Assembly (NCBI GenBank): GCA_964019415.1
Contig: OZ025879.1
Location: 6,539,368-6,603,367, forward strand
From: Ianthella basta
Taxonomy: Eukaryota; Porifera; Demospongiae; Verongiida; Ianthellidae
DNA: 64,000 bases
Reading direction: 5' to 3'
Made by a program: the position numbers and the translations under genes. Positions 12,901 to 22,951 of this stretch are shown here, one piece after another (the first letter of the stretch is position 1; the number at the start of each line of letters is the position of its first letter). The notes beneath the pieces were generated by a model. That model did no database searches, was not told the origin of the DNA, and saw only the letters and a list, made by a program, of their open reading frames with translations.

Positions 12901-15900
12901 GGGCTCCCCTCCAAAAATACTAGTTCCAGGTAATCTTGTCCATAGGTCCAGCCTGGCTTTGTCACCTAGCACCTCCTATAAACCCAATCTTTGTTCACTG
13001 TCAGGAGGGATATGCTGGCTTTGTGTAGCTATGCAGCTACCCACACCACAGGTGGTCTAGATGTAGCTATGGCCCCTACATACAAGAGATTTGCACCATA
13101 TCTAACTACATCCCTGATGTAGGTTGTGGAGTAAAACTGAAAGTGGCAGCTAGCTAAAGCGCTGGCCGGAAGCAACCGCACAGTAATTGCAAATGGCTGT
13201 CACAAATGGCACGACCGCGGATGACCTTCGAACGGCACGCAGACGAACGCTAGTCGAAGCTTGTCTTGTATTCACTTTGGAACAGTCATCTGACCGCGCT
13301 GTGGAAGTATTGAATTGAAACTGAAGGAGGATTAGGCGAATAGCGGTGCTAAAACGTGCGGTGACGTCACCATTAAATGGCGCCTTTCTCCCAGGAACGT
13401 CTCCCTAACTTCTGGAAACCTCCATTTGTGAACTTGTTCGCAGAGTCATCTAACCTACAAAAGGCACTTACAGGTCGAAAGCGCTGTAGAACCGTGGGTG
13501 AACTATTCTCGTACTCCCTATCGTTCGTGCGCTACGGTTGACGAAGAAGAAGACGAAACACGGAAAAAGGCGCCGATGCTTTCTTCACAACGGCGCGCGC
13601 ACGGGGGGAAGTAAGGTTAGCTCTGTATACTGTACAGCCTCCCTTCCTTGTAGGCGGTTTCTTGTGTCGGTTCTTACTACTGTTCAGGAGTAGTGCTATT
13701 TTCCGTTTGTATTACAGCATACAAACAACCAACACCATCCCTACATAGACAGCACTACCGTGCTGTCTGATAAACTTGTATGGTGTATTCTCTAGCTCAC
13801 TATGGGCATGCAGTTTGAGAACATTCTTTTACTGTCCTCTATTGTTTTCCTTGAAGGTCATAGTGACATGATTGACCTTATGGTCAGTCGTGGTGCCAGC
13901 CCATGTGTCCCCTCCTCCAGTGGCCATCTTGTGTCCTCTCAGTATCCAGGTGTGCGAGACCATCTGGATGTCATCCGGAAAGGGCATGCGCTGAAGTAAG
14001 TACAGCCTTGGCTGTTTTCATTAGAGTCTCAGTCACTCTGTGGCCCACGATTGTGCATTATGCGGAAATATAGCATTAATGGTTTGTCCTGTATAAATTT
14101 TGTTCTATTTCACGGAATGATTTGACTGTGCACTCTAAATTCTCATGGGACTAAACTGTAGACGATTGCTATCAATCCATGAAATCCACAAAAATTTACT
14201 GCTATGAGTATTCAGGTCCATACAGTTTTTGCTGCCATGGAATGCCGATTGTTCTGTTTATTGCAGATTAGAAACAGCAATCAAGAAGAAGCACACACTG
14301 GCAGAGTTTTGCAAATCTTGGCAGGTTTGTGGCAATCATTTTGCTTACATGTATGGATGCATTTAACTATAGTTATGTGTTGTAACCATAGCAACAATTC
14401 AAAACACACCTCAAGCCCATGTTGTAGCCGAACTACTGTACAGTGCTACATCTTGTAGCCTCAAGGCACGTGATCAGTACTTGCAATAATTGCATTGTTC
14501 ATTTATTGTTAGTGTTTGCCTATATATAGCTTTAGTCAGTGCTAACACTTAATTGTATGTAAGATCTGTTTGTCTATTTGGATTTGGGTAAAAGCTATGC
14601 AGTATGTAAGCCATACATATATCAGAGAGTTCGATAGTACTCTCTATGTAGGGATGGTACAGGGTGTTTCGAATTCGCAATACATTGGTATAGGGATGAA
14701 ATCGCGAAAAGCGTCGAAAACTGCCGAAACGAGGCTTTGTAGGGCTAAATACGAAATATTCATACACTAAACTGATCTGCAAGGCAAGCGAACGCGGTCT
14801 GTCGGCGAGAAAATGACACTCGAAAACATCCATTTTCATCTTCATATTCTTCTACTTCTTCTTCTTCTTCTTCTTCATATTCTTCTTCACCAGCTGTAAC
14901 TGACGAATTACAAAACTACTGAAAATTAACCGAGCTGTATTCTTTCGAAGTATAGGCTCCGAAAGCGTATTGTTCAGACTTTGGGGTTACCGAGTCTTTC
15001 GGGAGACGTTGCTACGTGCAAGATGCCATTTTATGATGACATTGAAGAACGGCAGTTTTCCGCCTACTGTTCCTTCAGTTTCTGCCCAAAAGCTAGCCAA
15101 CGCCGTCAGTAGGCCGTTTCAGGTGTCAAGGGCTTAGGCCAAAGTTAGCTTGCGCGTCGTTTCAAAGGTCATCCGTGGACCCGCCATTTTTAATTAGTAC
15201 TCGGCTAACTTCCGGTCACTGTTTCTAAGCTCTTAGGTGGGCTGGCGCGGAAGCTAGGAGATAGCTGACACCTCGAGCTCCAGGATTAAAGAAATAAGGT
15301 CCTACACTGTAACCTGCATGGTTGTCCTCTAGTGGCACTTAGCATGTGCAGCTTGCACATCATAAAAAGTACAGAAACTAGAAATAATAAAAATTTTCTA
15401 CAAAATAGCAAGGATGTAGGGATGGCACAAAAAATACAGAAACAAGTAAAGGCTGTTACACAGTGGAGCATCAACCATCATCCCTACATTCAAGGGCGTA
15501 GAACTATAAGGTGCGACATTCTTGCATGTAGGGACCATGGTTGATGCTGCATTGTGTAACAGCCTTTACTTGTTTCTGTACTTTTTGTGCCATCCCTACA
15601 TCCTTGCTATTTTTGTAGAAAATTTTTCTTATTCCTATATATACAGTAATTCCACATTGAATGCTCATGAATTAGTTGCAAAGAATCTCAAAACTCAATC
15701 CTTTTGCTGGTAAAATTCACTCACAATGCTGTTCTCAGCTACGGTTTTCTCCTTACCTTTTTGATTTTCCCTTTGTAGCCAAATGCTGTTTTAATGCCTT
15801 ATACACAAAGTCATCTATGCATTTAACAATATATTGTTCCCTAGGACCCCTATGACCACAATCTGACAACCTCTAGTGGACACAACATGCTTTTGGTGGC

Positions 15901-17633
15901 AGCTGAGTACGGCAGACATGATGTTCTACAGTATCTCTTAGACTCCTTGTATCAGATTCCTGGCAATGGCAGCCAGGTCCTGACAGAGCTGCAGGCTGCC
16001 AAAGGATGTAGTCAAGCAGATGCATTACAGGCAAGTGGTGAAGATGTGAGACACACTGAAGGAGTGGACTCTGCAAGTATGTGAAGATGCACCATGCACT
16101 GTCTGTGATATTTCATGGCCATATATGTACCAATCCAGAGTAAGTTGTTATGTTCATTTGTAGGTAAGGCAAAGCACATGTTAAAGTCTGAGGGACTTAT
16201 GGAGCTGCTTCCATTGTCACCTGATAGTGGATTCTGTGATTCTGGTAACTGCATGTGCATATTACAATCATGTTATCTGCTCTGCAGTCATGGCGCCCTA
16301 GTATATGCTACTCATTTCTTATTAGGAACTGTAAAAGGTGCAACTGCAGGTGTGGCAAGTAATGAGCCATCTCCATCCTTGATTGTGTACTTACACGGGA
16401 AGGTCACTGTTGATGGAAGCACAGCAGCTCATCGAGCAGCAGTAACCAATATGTGAGCTATTTTATTGAATTATGTGCTGGTGTGTACATCAGTAATTTT
16501 GTATTATTTAACATGTGGTATGTGGGTTGATTGCTGAAATTTTAACCCAAGGGTGCTTATATCAGCTGACTTGAAGCTGATTGAGGCTCATAAATAGCCC
16601 AGGTGTGATATTTTGACAATCAACCAATTCTACCTTACATTTGACATTGTATGTTACTGTATGCATACAATTTTTTGGAAATTCTATTGAGTTTAATTTG
16701 CAAGGTAGTGGACGTTCACAAAAGTATACACTTCAATGTACAGCAGAGTAACTCATCACACATTCTCCTCTTTCCCTTAATAACCTTCCTCTAAGACATC
16801 TGACACAAGGTTACGAGTATATACCCTTATTGACCATACAGGCATCGCAACCTTGCTACGCTCTTGGACAGATGTCCCTCGCTAGCCAATGCCCAGAATT
16901 CATCTGGCAACACCCCACTGCATTTGGCTGTTATGTGGAACAATAAAACCTGCATCAAGGTCCTGATGGTACGTACAGTAACACTGTGTACAGTACATAA
17001 GACATCACTTCACTGAAAGGTACAACACAACTGTATGTATTGTTTTGTCAGGAGCCCAGCAGAAAGACTAACTTTGCAATTGGAAATCATAATGATGATT
17101 ATCCTGACCAGGTGTTTCAAGTTCCGTGTAGATTGAAAACAAAGGTATGTACATAACATGCAGTAATATGTAGTAATACATAGTTATAAAGAACAGATTG
17201 AGGTGTTGTCTGAGGTCCTAACTACAACGGAGGATTGTAGCTGGACAGTGCATGTGTCATTATGCCACAGAAGCAAATCAGTACTTTGTTACTCATAGCA
17301 TTTGTTGAATATACAACAAACTGCGTGTGTGAGCTAACCGGCCACATCACACTGTACAGTTGTGCACCTGTTTACTACAAAGTGTTCAGCAGTTGTGCAA
17401 AAGCTAGAAAGATTTTATTCTTGTTTAACTCCTCTGCACAATGAATACAGGACATGCAATGTATATAGTGCAACCCTAATCAGTACAGCAGTTGTGGGGC
17501 TGCTGATTGTACTGTTGCTTTTGTTCTAATTATTTCCTTCTCTTGAATCCATGAATTGCTCTCTTGCTTGGATGAATCATTGCAGCTAAGAGAGAAACGC
17601 GTAGAGCAGATGGCAGTGCAATCTAGAGAATAG
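6967..17633 (+). CDS. ANK-A: N-terminal WW-centred domain plus ankyrin repeats
   Basis: Exons: 6967-7015, 7138-8169, 8404-8591, 8660-8727, 8834-8951, 9043-9116, 9742-9847, 9950-10024, 10871-11090, 13857-13995, 14267-14324, 15845-16076, 16164-16244, 16326-16452, 16842-16968, 17052-17144, 17586-17633. All phases agree; 944 aa. Residues 1-360 have no signal peptide. They carry a Ser/Pro-rich start and then a domain conserved in ANK-B (GEARNCPI; FFRLGSQYEWWNWLDFDRL; HWLEMKCDCD; IKEHKQFLMNRL; YEGCVTTIW). This resembles, from memory, helical domains in cnidarian and sponge receptor-like proteins. Residues 361 to about 900 form degenerate ankyrin repeats (GETLLMAAVRRNN, ALELAAVKG, NTPLHLAVMWNNKTCIKVL). 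Short basic C-terminus, LREKRVEQM. It probably acts as a cytosolic adaptor or sensor; function is inference. Several introns hold mobile DNA. Confidence 0.8.
9254..9693. mobile_element. 440-bp insertion with terminal direct repeats in ANK-A intron
   Basis: Flanked by a 14-bp duplication (ATTAATTCAAATGA at 9240-9253 and 9694-9707). The ANK-D paralogous intron (near 58140) is the uninterrupted empty site. About 75-80 bp is directly repeated at the two ends (from 9254 and from about 9617, starting GGACAGTTTGTAGCAG). The middle contains CCACAGACAGCTGTTTCGCC, a motif that recurs at 10217-10272. The target-duplication length fits a SINE-like retroposon; the terminal repeats could also mean a miniature terminal-repeat element. 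Class unresolved. Confidence 0.7.
10140..10280. mobile_element. Fragment related to the 9254-9693 insertion
   Basis: CCACAGACAGCTGTTTTGCCC followed by GGCTCATCAGTGTGGCGTAC matches the middle of the element at 9254-9693 with few differences. It lies in the next large ANK-A intron and its ends are not clear. Confidence 0.55.
11108..13766. mobile_element. 2.66-kb compound insertion in ANK-A intron
   Basis: The same intron in ANK-D is only 97 bp (59384-59480). Its sequence runs straight across the point where ANK-A diverges (left TATAATTATAC, right AAACTTGTATGGTG), so the whole block is an insertion. It holds a long inverted repeat (about 11110-11345 against 12255-12475, with a further copy near 12600-12715). 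Arms carry GATGTAGG-type motifs and a Cys-poor 'GGTCCATGCAA' repeat. It also holds a body (about 13140-13766) ending in the hairpin AGACAGCACTACCGTGCTGT. This body recurs at 14643, 29460 and 53141. No long ORF. Confidence 0.7.
14643..15630 (-). mobile_element. Composite palindrome-plus-body element, reverse copy
   Basis: Read on the minus strand it has a near-perfect palindrome (about 15386-15630, arms about 110 bp with GGATGTAGGGATGGCAC), then a body (15290 to 14643) sharing GGTCATCCGTGG/GCCATTTTT, a GAAGAAGAAG-type run and the terminal CTATGTAGGGATGG with the other copies. The homologous ANK-C intron (39794-40454) lacks it, so it inserted after the A/C split. Confidence 0.6.
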
Positions 17634-17647
17634 TGAGATCCAGCTAC

Positions 17648-17757
17648 ACAACACACACACGCACGCACACATGCACCTACCCACCCACCCACACACCCAC
17701 ACACCCACCCACACGCACGCACGCACACACACGCACGCACGCACACACACGAGCGCG

Positions 17758-17792
<35 letters not shown>
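17648..17792. repeat. (CA)n with CG and CACC interruptions
   Basis: A compound microsatellite lies just after the ANK-A stop codon, in the 3' UTR. ANK-C has an equivalent CA array at 42827-42945 at the same place, pushed away from its stop by the element at 42012-42805. Confidence 0.85.
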
Positions 17793-18005
17793 TATGTTTG
17801 CCACACACACAGTGTCATGGTGTTTTCAGTGGATGTCCTATTGCATGTACAAAATACGTAAGCAGTTGTCAGCTGTATATAGGTACATGCTTCTACTTAG
17901 GACTGCATTAGTTCAGCCCACACTGCTACACGACTGAAAACAATGCCTCTCTGCAGCTTTGCTACCAGTTATGTTAAAATGCATATGGAGGTCTATGTAT
18001 AGCTC

Positions 18006-18011
18006 AATAAA
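18006..18011 (+). terminator. Candidate poly(A) signal of ANK-A
   Basis: AATAAA lies 373 bp past the ANK-A stop codon, followed by TG-rich sequence. It would put the ANK-A 3' end at about 18030, before BMS1 copy 1 starts at 18615. Confidence 0.4.
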
Positions 18012-18039
18012 CTAGCTTCATACAGTGCAATACATTACT

Positions 18040-18330
18040 GCATGTATTGTTTCCTTTGTGTCCCACCATACTGCAGCATTGTTGAGGCAAAGCCACAATA
18101 TATTCAACCTGGTATTCACCGTAAGTTGTGTAACTGACTATAACCAGCACATAGCTGTGCCTATGACAACAACATCACTTGCACTAACAGTAGGCTACTG
18201 TTAGCATTCACTAGGCGCCTCTGCTGTTTCCTCTGTGCAGTATTACCAAGGAGCTGCAGCAGAGGCACACTCAGTCCACTGTACAGTGCTGACAGTGAAT
18301 GGAGTTATCAACGTCGTGTATATCTCACAC
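18040..18330 (+). other. Conserved exon-like blocks downstream of ANK-A
   Basis: Two blocks, GCAAAGCCACAATATATTCA (about 18090) and TATTACCAAGGAGCTGCAG (about 18241) behind TGTGCAG, are nearly identical at 43010 and 43153 downstream of ANK-C, each with splice-like edges. They could be alternative 3' exons or simply young duplicated sequence. In ANK-A the in-phase reading of the first block stops at once. Confidence 0.35.
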
Positions 18331-19339
18331 AGTGATAGCTATTGCACTCTAACGATATAGCTAGCTAGCTACACTTCGAGCCCTACTTATGGCATGCATT
18401 AAATTTTGTAACTTTGGAATCCACATTATGGCAAACTATCTTATATACGTAATTAAACGAATAGATGACTGTACTTATTAAATTGCATAGAAATTCGTAT
18501 ACATCACGTGTGAGTTTTCAAGTAAGAGCACTGAAACCATGTGCATGCATTTAAACGCCCTAAGCGGGGTATACCGGTGCTTTTGTGTATAGGTTATACG
18601 CCCCGTGCAGCAAAATGGAGGACGCAAAGCAGAAGAGCCACAGAAAGAGACAGGCTGGCCCTAAAGCAGATAAGAAGAAGCAGCGGAAGCAGTCCGTTGT
18701 TGGCGATGGCAAGTCCCAAAACGTCAAAGCCTTCACGTTCAAGTCCACCGTTCGGGCGGCTCGTTCAGCTAGGCGGACGTTGGACGTGCAAACCAAGAAG
18801 CACCACTTGCCCGTGGTGGACCGGACACCGTTGGAGCCGCCCCCCGTGGTGGTGGCCGTGGTTGGTCCACCCAAGGTTGGAAAGAGCACCCTCATCTCCA
18901 GCCTGGTAAAGAACTATTCCAGACAGACCCTCACTGATGTCAAGGGACCAGTAACAGTGGTGTCAGGTGGGAGGAGGAGAGGGGAGGCGCTTAGGGAGCT
19001 ACATACATGCCTACTCTGTAGTGGTCGAGTCTGTAGTGAACAGTAGCAAGCAGCATACTAGCATTCTGTACAGTGTTACTGAAACTGAACATTATTACTA
19101 TTATTGTGCCTTATTACTGTATAATGTCAATTACTAAGCCACACTCCTGTTGCTCTATAACTACCTGTACATATGTATATGCATTCATGTTGTCAGTGGC
19201 TGACATGTGACCTAGACACTGTGTGTTGCTGTATGCTGCTGTGCAGGGAAGAAGAGACGATTGAGTCTTATTGAGTGTGGGAATGACATCAACTCAATGA
19301 TTGACATTGGCAAGATTGCAGACTTGGTAAGAGTTGTGG

Positions 19340-19368
19340 TGTGTGTGTGTGTGTGTGTGTGTGTGTGC
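19340..19368. repeat. (GT)n in BMS1 copy-1 intron 2
   Basis: Short GT run just after the exon-2 donor, followed by GCGCGC and ATGCATGCATG. Confidence 0.8.
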
Positions 19369-19414
19369 ACGCGCGCGCACATGCATGCATGTGTGGTATG
19401 CTGTGTTGGGTTAA

Positions 19415-19872
19415 GGTAGAGGCCTACCTAGAATCAGGAATATGGACCGCGAGCAGTGTTAGTGCAGTACCTTCGCATTCTCTTGAGCTATTGTAGATTG
19501 CTTGGTATCATTTTAGTGTGCAGAAAAAGCTCTTTCCAATGATGTACGTATAACAGTAGCACTTTTAGCACAGCTGGTGTAAATGAGATTACTGTGACTC
19601 AACTTGGACTGATTCATTACTGTAGCAGCCCTCCTGGAGTCAGTTTTGCAAGCAGCAGCTTCATTCCTCTTCAGTGTGTTCCCCAAGCATGTGTGTATGC
19701 AATCTCATTTACACCAGCTGTGCTAAAAGTGCTACTGTTATACATCATTGGAAAGAGCTTTTTCTGCACAATAAAATGATACCAAGCAATCTACAATAGC
19801 TCAAGAGAATGCGAAGATATTGCACTAACACTGCTCGCGGTCGATATTCCTGTTTCTAGGTAGGCCTCTACC
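19415..19872. mobile_element. TTAA-flanked foldback element in BMS1 intron
   Basis: A 458-bp element flanked by TTAA on both sides (19411-19414 and 19873-19876). Inverted arms of about 170 bp start GGTAGAGGCCTACCTAGAA and end with the complement. The TTAA duplication suggests mobilisation by a piggyBac-type transposase; no ORF inside. It is absent from BMS1 copy 2, which is truncated before this intron ends. Confidence 0.7.
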
Positions 19873-20289
19873 TTAAGTTGCATTTTTGAACAGCCATATG
19901 GTCCATGATATGGATATACTTGTGTGTGTGTGCTAGTGGGTCAGTTAGTGCTCATATGCACACAGGTACGCATTCAGTATGTTGTTTAGTGACAACTTCT
20001 GGAACGTACCCTTCTTGATGTACAGTGTGCATTACTTTTGGCCTGTCCCCACTCCAGGTTCTCCTTCTAATTGATGCCAGTTTTGGTTTTGAAATGGAGA
20101 CATTTGAGTTCCTGAACATCCTTCAAGCTCATGGCTTCCCCAAAGTGATGGGCATCCTCACACATCTCGACGTGTTCAAGAACCAAAAGACGCTGAAGAA
20201 GATCAAGAAGGCTCTGAAGCAGCGTTTCTGGACTGAAGTGCAGCAGGTAGACACATGCATGTAGTGCTGAGTGCTTTCTCAGCACCTAC

Positions 20290-20547
20290 ACTGTGTAGTG
20301 TGCACGTACCTACACACAGAGACATCTCCTTATAAAGGACAACCTAAATTGAGGGCACCTTTCTAACAGCGCCATTTGTCCATACTACGTAGAAAAGAGT
20401 GCTTAAACTGCACTGGAGTGTGGACACCTCTCTAATCAGGACACTTGGGGGGGCTGTCGCCAACTCTCCCATAGGTGTCTGAAATAGAGAGGTGTCACTG
20501 TATTCTACAGTCTCCCCTCCATCTCTTCCCGACGATTGAGCCTTATT
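20290..20547. other. Duplication junction region
   Basis: This stretch lies between the last BMS1 exon and the PTRH1 scrap. It contains a GACACCTCTCTAATCAGGACA-type repeat motif and, at about 20531-20547, ACGATTGAGCCTTATTG. That string matches BMS1 exon 2 (19257 and 44223) with at most one difference and abuts PTRH1 sequence directly. It reads as a breakpoint with a short templated insert. Confidence 0.5.
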
Positions 20548-20700
20548 GGCTTCAACAGCCACAGCACGTTACCACTGCTGGACATAACAGTGTGAGTGAT
20601 GTATCCCTTGCACTCCTGGTCCAACACCCACTGAAGGCCAAGTCGAGCAGCCACCGAGTCCACCACCATACTCCCTATGCTGTGTCTCATTCTCTTCATG
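20548..20700 (-). pseudogene. PTRH1: PTRH1 exon-2 fragment
   Basis: Matches PTRH1 exon 2 (4120-4269) almost base for base and encodes, on the minus strand, MKRMRHSIGSMVVDSVAAR through GNVLWLLKP. The GLGN start, the FMN motif and all other exons are missing. At 20700/20701 it is fused directly to DNTTIP2 exon-1 sequence equivalent to 4937, so 666 bp including both starts and the shared promoter are deleted. It cannot encode a hydrolase. Confidence 0.9.
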
Positions 20701-21228
20701 CATCTGGTAACTTCATGTCTCTGTCTGGGACGGATCTTGTGGGGGAAAAGTCCTTGTAGAAAAAGAAGAAGAAGAGAGAGTTAGTTGCATTTTGTGATAT
20801 AGTGCAGATGTGAGACGGCTACTTACTGGTATCCCTTTCGGTTCCGTATTGCCCAATGAATGTGAAATTGATGCTGGCAGCAATATTTACAGTGATCAGA
20901 TTAGAAGACCAGACCAGCTTTTAATATCATGCACAAGCGGACATGTACAAACAAGCTAGGGTTCTGCTGGTCCATTTATTTTAGCTGATTTTCTAATGGC
21001 CTTTTACTGTTCTCCTCAGACTTGCCCATTTGTCTTCAAGACTACAACTGGACCTACCAAAGACCTCATATTTGACTTTTGATAAGTTTGACTTTGTGAA
21101 GGATAGATTGCATGGCAAGGCAGTGGGTGAGAGCTCTCTGAAGAAGAACATCGATGAGTTGGTGAGTGTGTAGTGGCATGCGCACTCGCACACACACACA
21201 CACACACACATGCATGCACACACACACA

Positions 21229-21303
<75 letters not shown>

Positions 21304-21480
21304 TGCACAAATTTACAAATTCACAGTATATTAAATTGTGCACATTCTGATATTTGATGCACATTCTGTTCCCCTCCCTGTTGGTGCAGCTGGTGAAAAA
21401 GACAGTGTTGACTGCTGATGTGGTAAAGAATGACACAGTTTCAGTGAGGCTGTCCAAGCACAAGCGACAGAGACTGAAGA

Positions 21481-21571
<91 letters not shown>

Positions 21572-22524
21572 TGTGTGTGTGTTAGTTAGTTTAGAGGCAT
21601 GGGTTTGCTGATATGTAATGAGTCACCTCATTCCCATCATTGCAGGCTGTTAAAGAACAAACAGCTGGAGATGCTTGGTTCAACTTGCCTGCCACTCAGA
21701 TCACTCCAGAGCTGCGCAATGACTTGAAGGTGTTGCATATGAGAGGGGCTATAGACCCACAACGGCACTACAAGAAGGCAGACAACAAAGAACTGCCCAA
21801 GTACTTCCAGGTACGAAACAGGAGCTCTGTCTGTGAATTTTAGACTCTAGCTCGCTTTTCATTCCCACCCCTTGCTGCCCCGCCCACCTAGGTTGGTCGT
21901 GTTGTAGGTGGTCCTTTAGATTTCTACTCTGGAAGGATACCAAAGAAGCAGCGCCGAAACACCATTGTGGAGGAGCTTATGGCTGACATGAAATTCAGAA
22001 AGTGAGTCAGTTGTAGATAGCACCCCAGCATGCAGGTACTGTCCTCCTCCTCCCTGGGTATGGATGGCCCTCATGGTTTGGAGACTTTTCAATGCCAACC
22101 AGAGATGGTCCATGTGCATACCTTGTGAATTTACCTTCACACTTGATCTGCTCTGTGTGAATGAATAACACATATTCATAGAACATGTATTGGGGATGCA
22201 GTCACATGTTTCAGTATGTTACTGGCGATGATCCCCCCAGTGTGTTACACCACCTGTATGAATACCACTGTGTGGTTTACTGCACTCTGCTGGTCATAGT
22301 GTGCCATTTATAGTCTATGGGGTCATCTACTGCTTATCAACATGGACGTTCAGTTGGGTGTTGTCCATAGGGAGAGGTCCAGTGGAGTTTGTCTAGTTCT
22401 ACTGAGTAATATGCCTCTTTGCAGGTTTCAGAAGAGAAAGTTTCAAGAGCTGCAGGCGAAATCCTCAAGAGGTACTAGGCGATACAGAAAAATGAAGAAA
22501 AGGGACCATTATAAAAACAAGTAA
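20701..22524 (+). pseudogene. DNTTIP2: DNTTIP2 second copy, 5'-truncated
   Basis: Exons 2-6 are preserved at 21020-21161, 21390-21482, 21646-21810, 21892-22001 and 22425-22524, with correct splice sites and the same phases as copy 1. Exon 4 (165 bp) appears identical in both copies, and the whole Fcf2 domain is open to a proper stop. Exon 1 survives only as its last part (20701 to about 20780), has no start codon and has an in-frame TAG near 20757 where copy 1 has AAG. The shared promoter is gone. It is either a pseudogene or a remnant that could be transcribed from elsewhere, for example the BMS1 fragment upstream on the same strand. Confidence 0.85.
21190..21302. repeat. (CA)n in DNTTIP2 copy-2 intron 2
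   Basis: Long CA array at the position homologous to 5433-5490. A matching (GT)n of about 50 units at 21483-21581 starts at the intron-3 donor. Confidence 0.9.
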
Positions 22525-22951
22525 TCACTCTAATCATTATTGTTATACTTCAGATCAGCTTTTATCTTGTTTTGGTGCACCATCATCTGTATAATTATGT
22601 TTGGATTGTACGTATGTTGTGTATTCTGCCGCTGATTACTATATGCTATGTTGGATCTTGATCGGACTGGGGCCCTGACTGCGGCGAGAACATGAGCTGG
22701 ATGTGCAGAAAGATGTTCAAACTCTGAAAGGAATAGGAGACCTGCATCCCTTCTCTACTTGCTGCAGGAATCTCACCTCTCCCTGCTATATATAATTATA
22801 GCCAAGTGGTAAGGGAGACACAATGGTCATAATTTAATTTGCTTGCCTGATGTCACCGGCTATGTAAACAGTGAAAGCATTGCCATGGTTTCGCGGTGAT
22901 GCAGGAATTTCCCAGATCATGTGCATTCCTTATAGGGGAGACGATTGCAAC
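22525..22951. other. Spacer upstream of ANK-B
   Basis: Partly homologous to the 6492-6966 spacer upstream of ANK-A (both between DNTTIP2 and an ANK start codon), so the duplication ran through it. No gene seen. Confidence 0.5.

Larger units (their letters stand above)
18615..20246 (+). pseudogene. BMS1: BMS1 5' part, copy 1 (first three exons only)
   Basis: Bms1 is the GTPase of the small-subunit processome and acts in the nucleolus. Exons 18615-18966, 19247-19326 and 20058-20246 join in phase and give 207 residues. These cover the basic N-terminus (MEDAKQKSHRKRQAGPKADK), the P-loop GPPKVGKST, VTVVSGKKRRLSLIECGND, and the DASFGFEMETFEF and THLD (G4) motifs. Each junction has proper GT/AG ends and the reading frame is clean. 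Full BMS1 proteins are over 1000 residues; the rest of the gene is absent. After exon 3 the sequence enters a rearranged junction and then PTRH1/DNTTIP2 scraps. It is therefore a truncated duplicate, with a full gene expected elsewhere. A short or read-through product is possible because the exons are intact. Confidence 0.8.

Noticed and set aside
20700-21161. Direct BMS1-DNTTIP2 fusion through DNTTIP2 exon 2
   Set aside because: Phase 0 from BMS1 exon 3 into exon 2 (21020) runs into a stop; only exon 3 or 4 could accept it.
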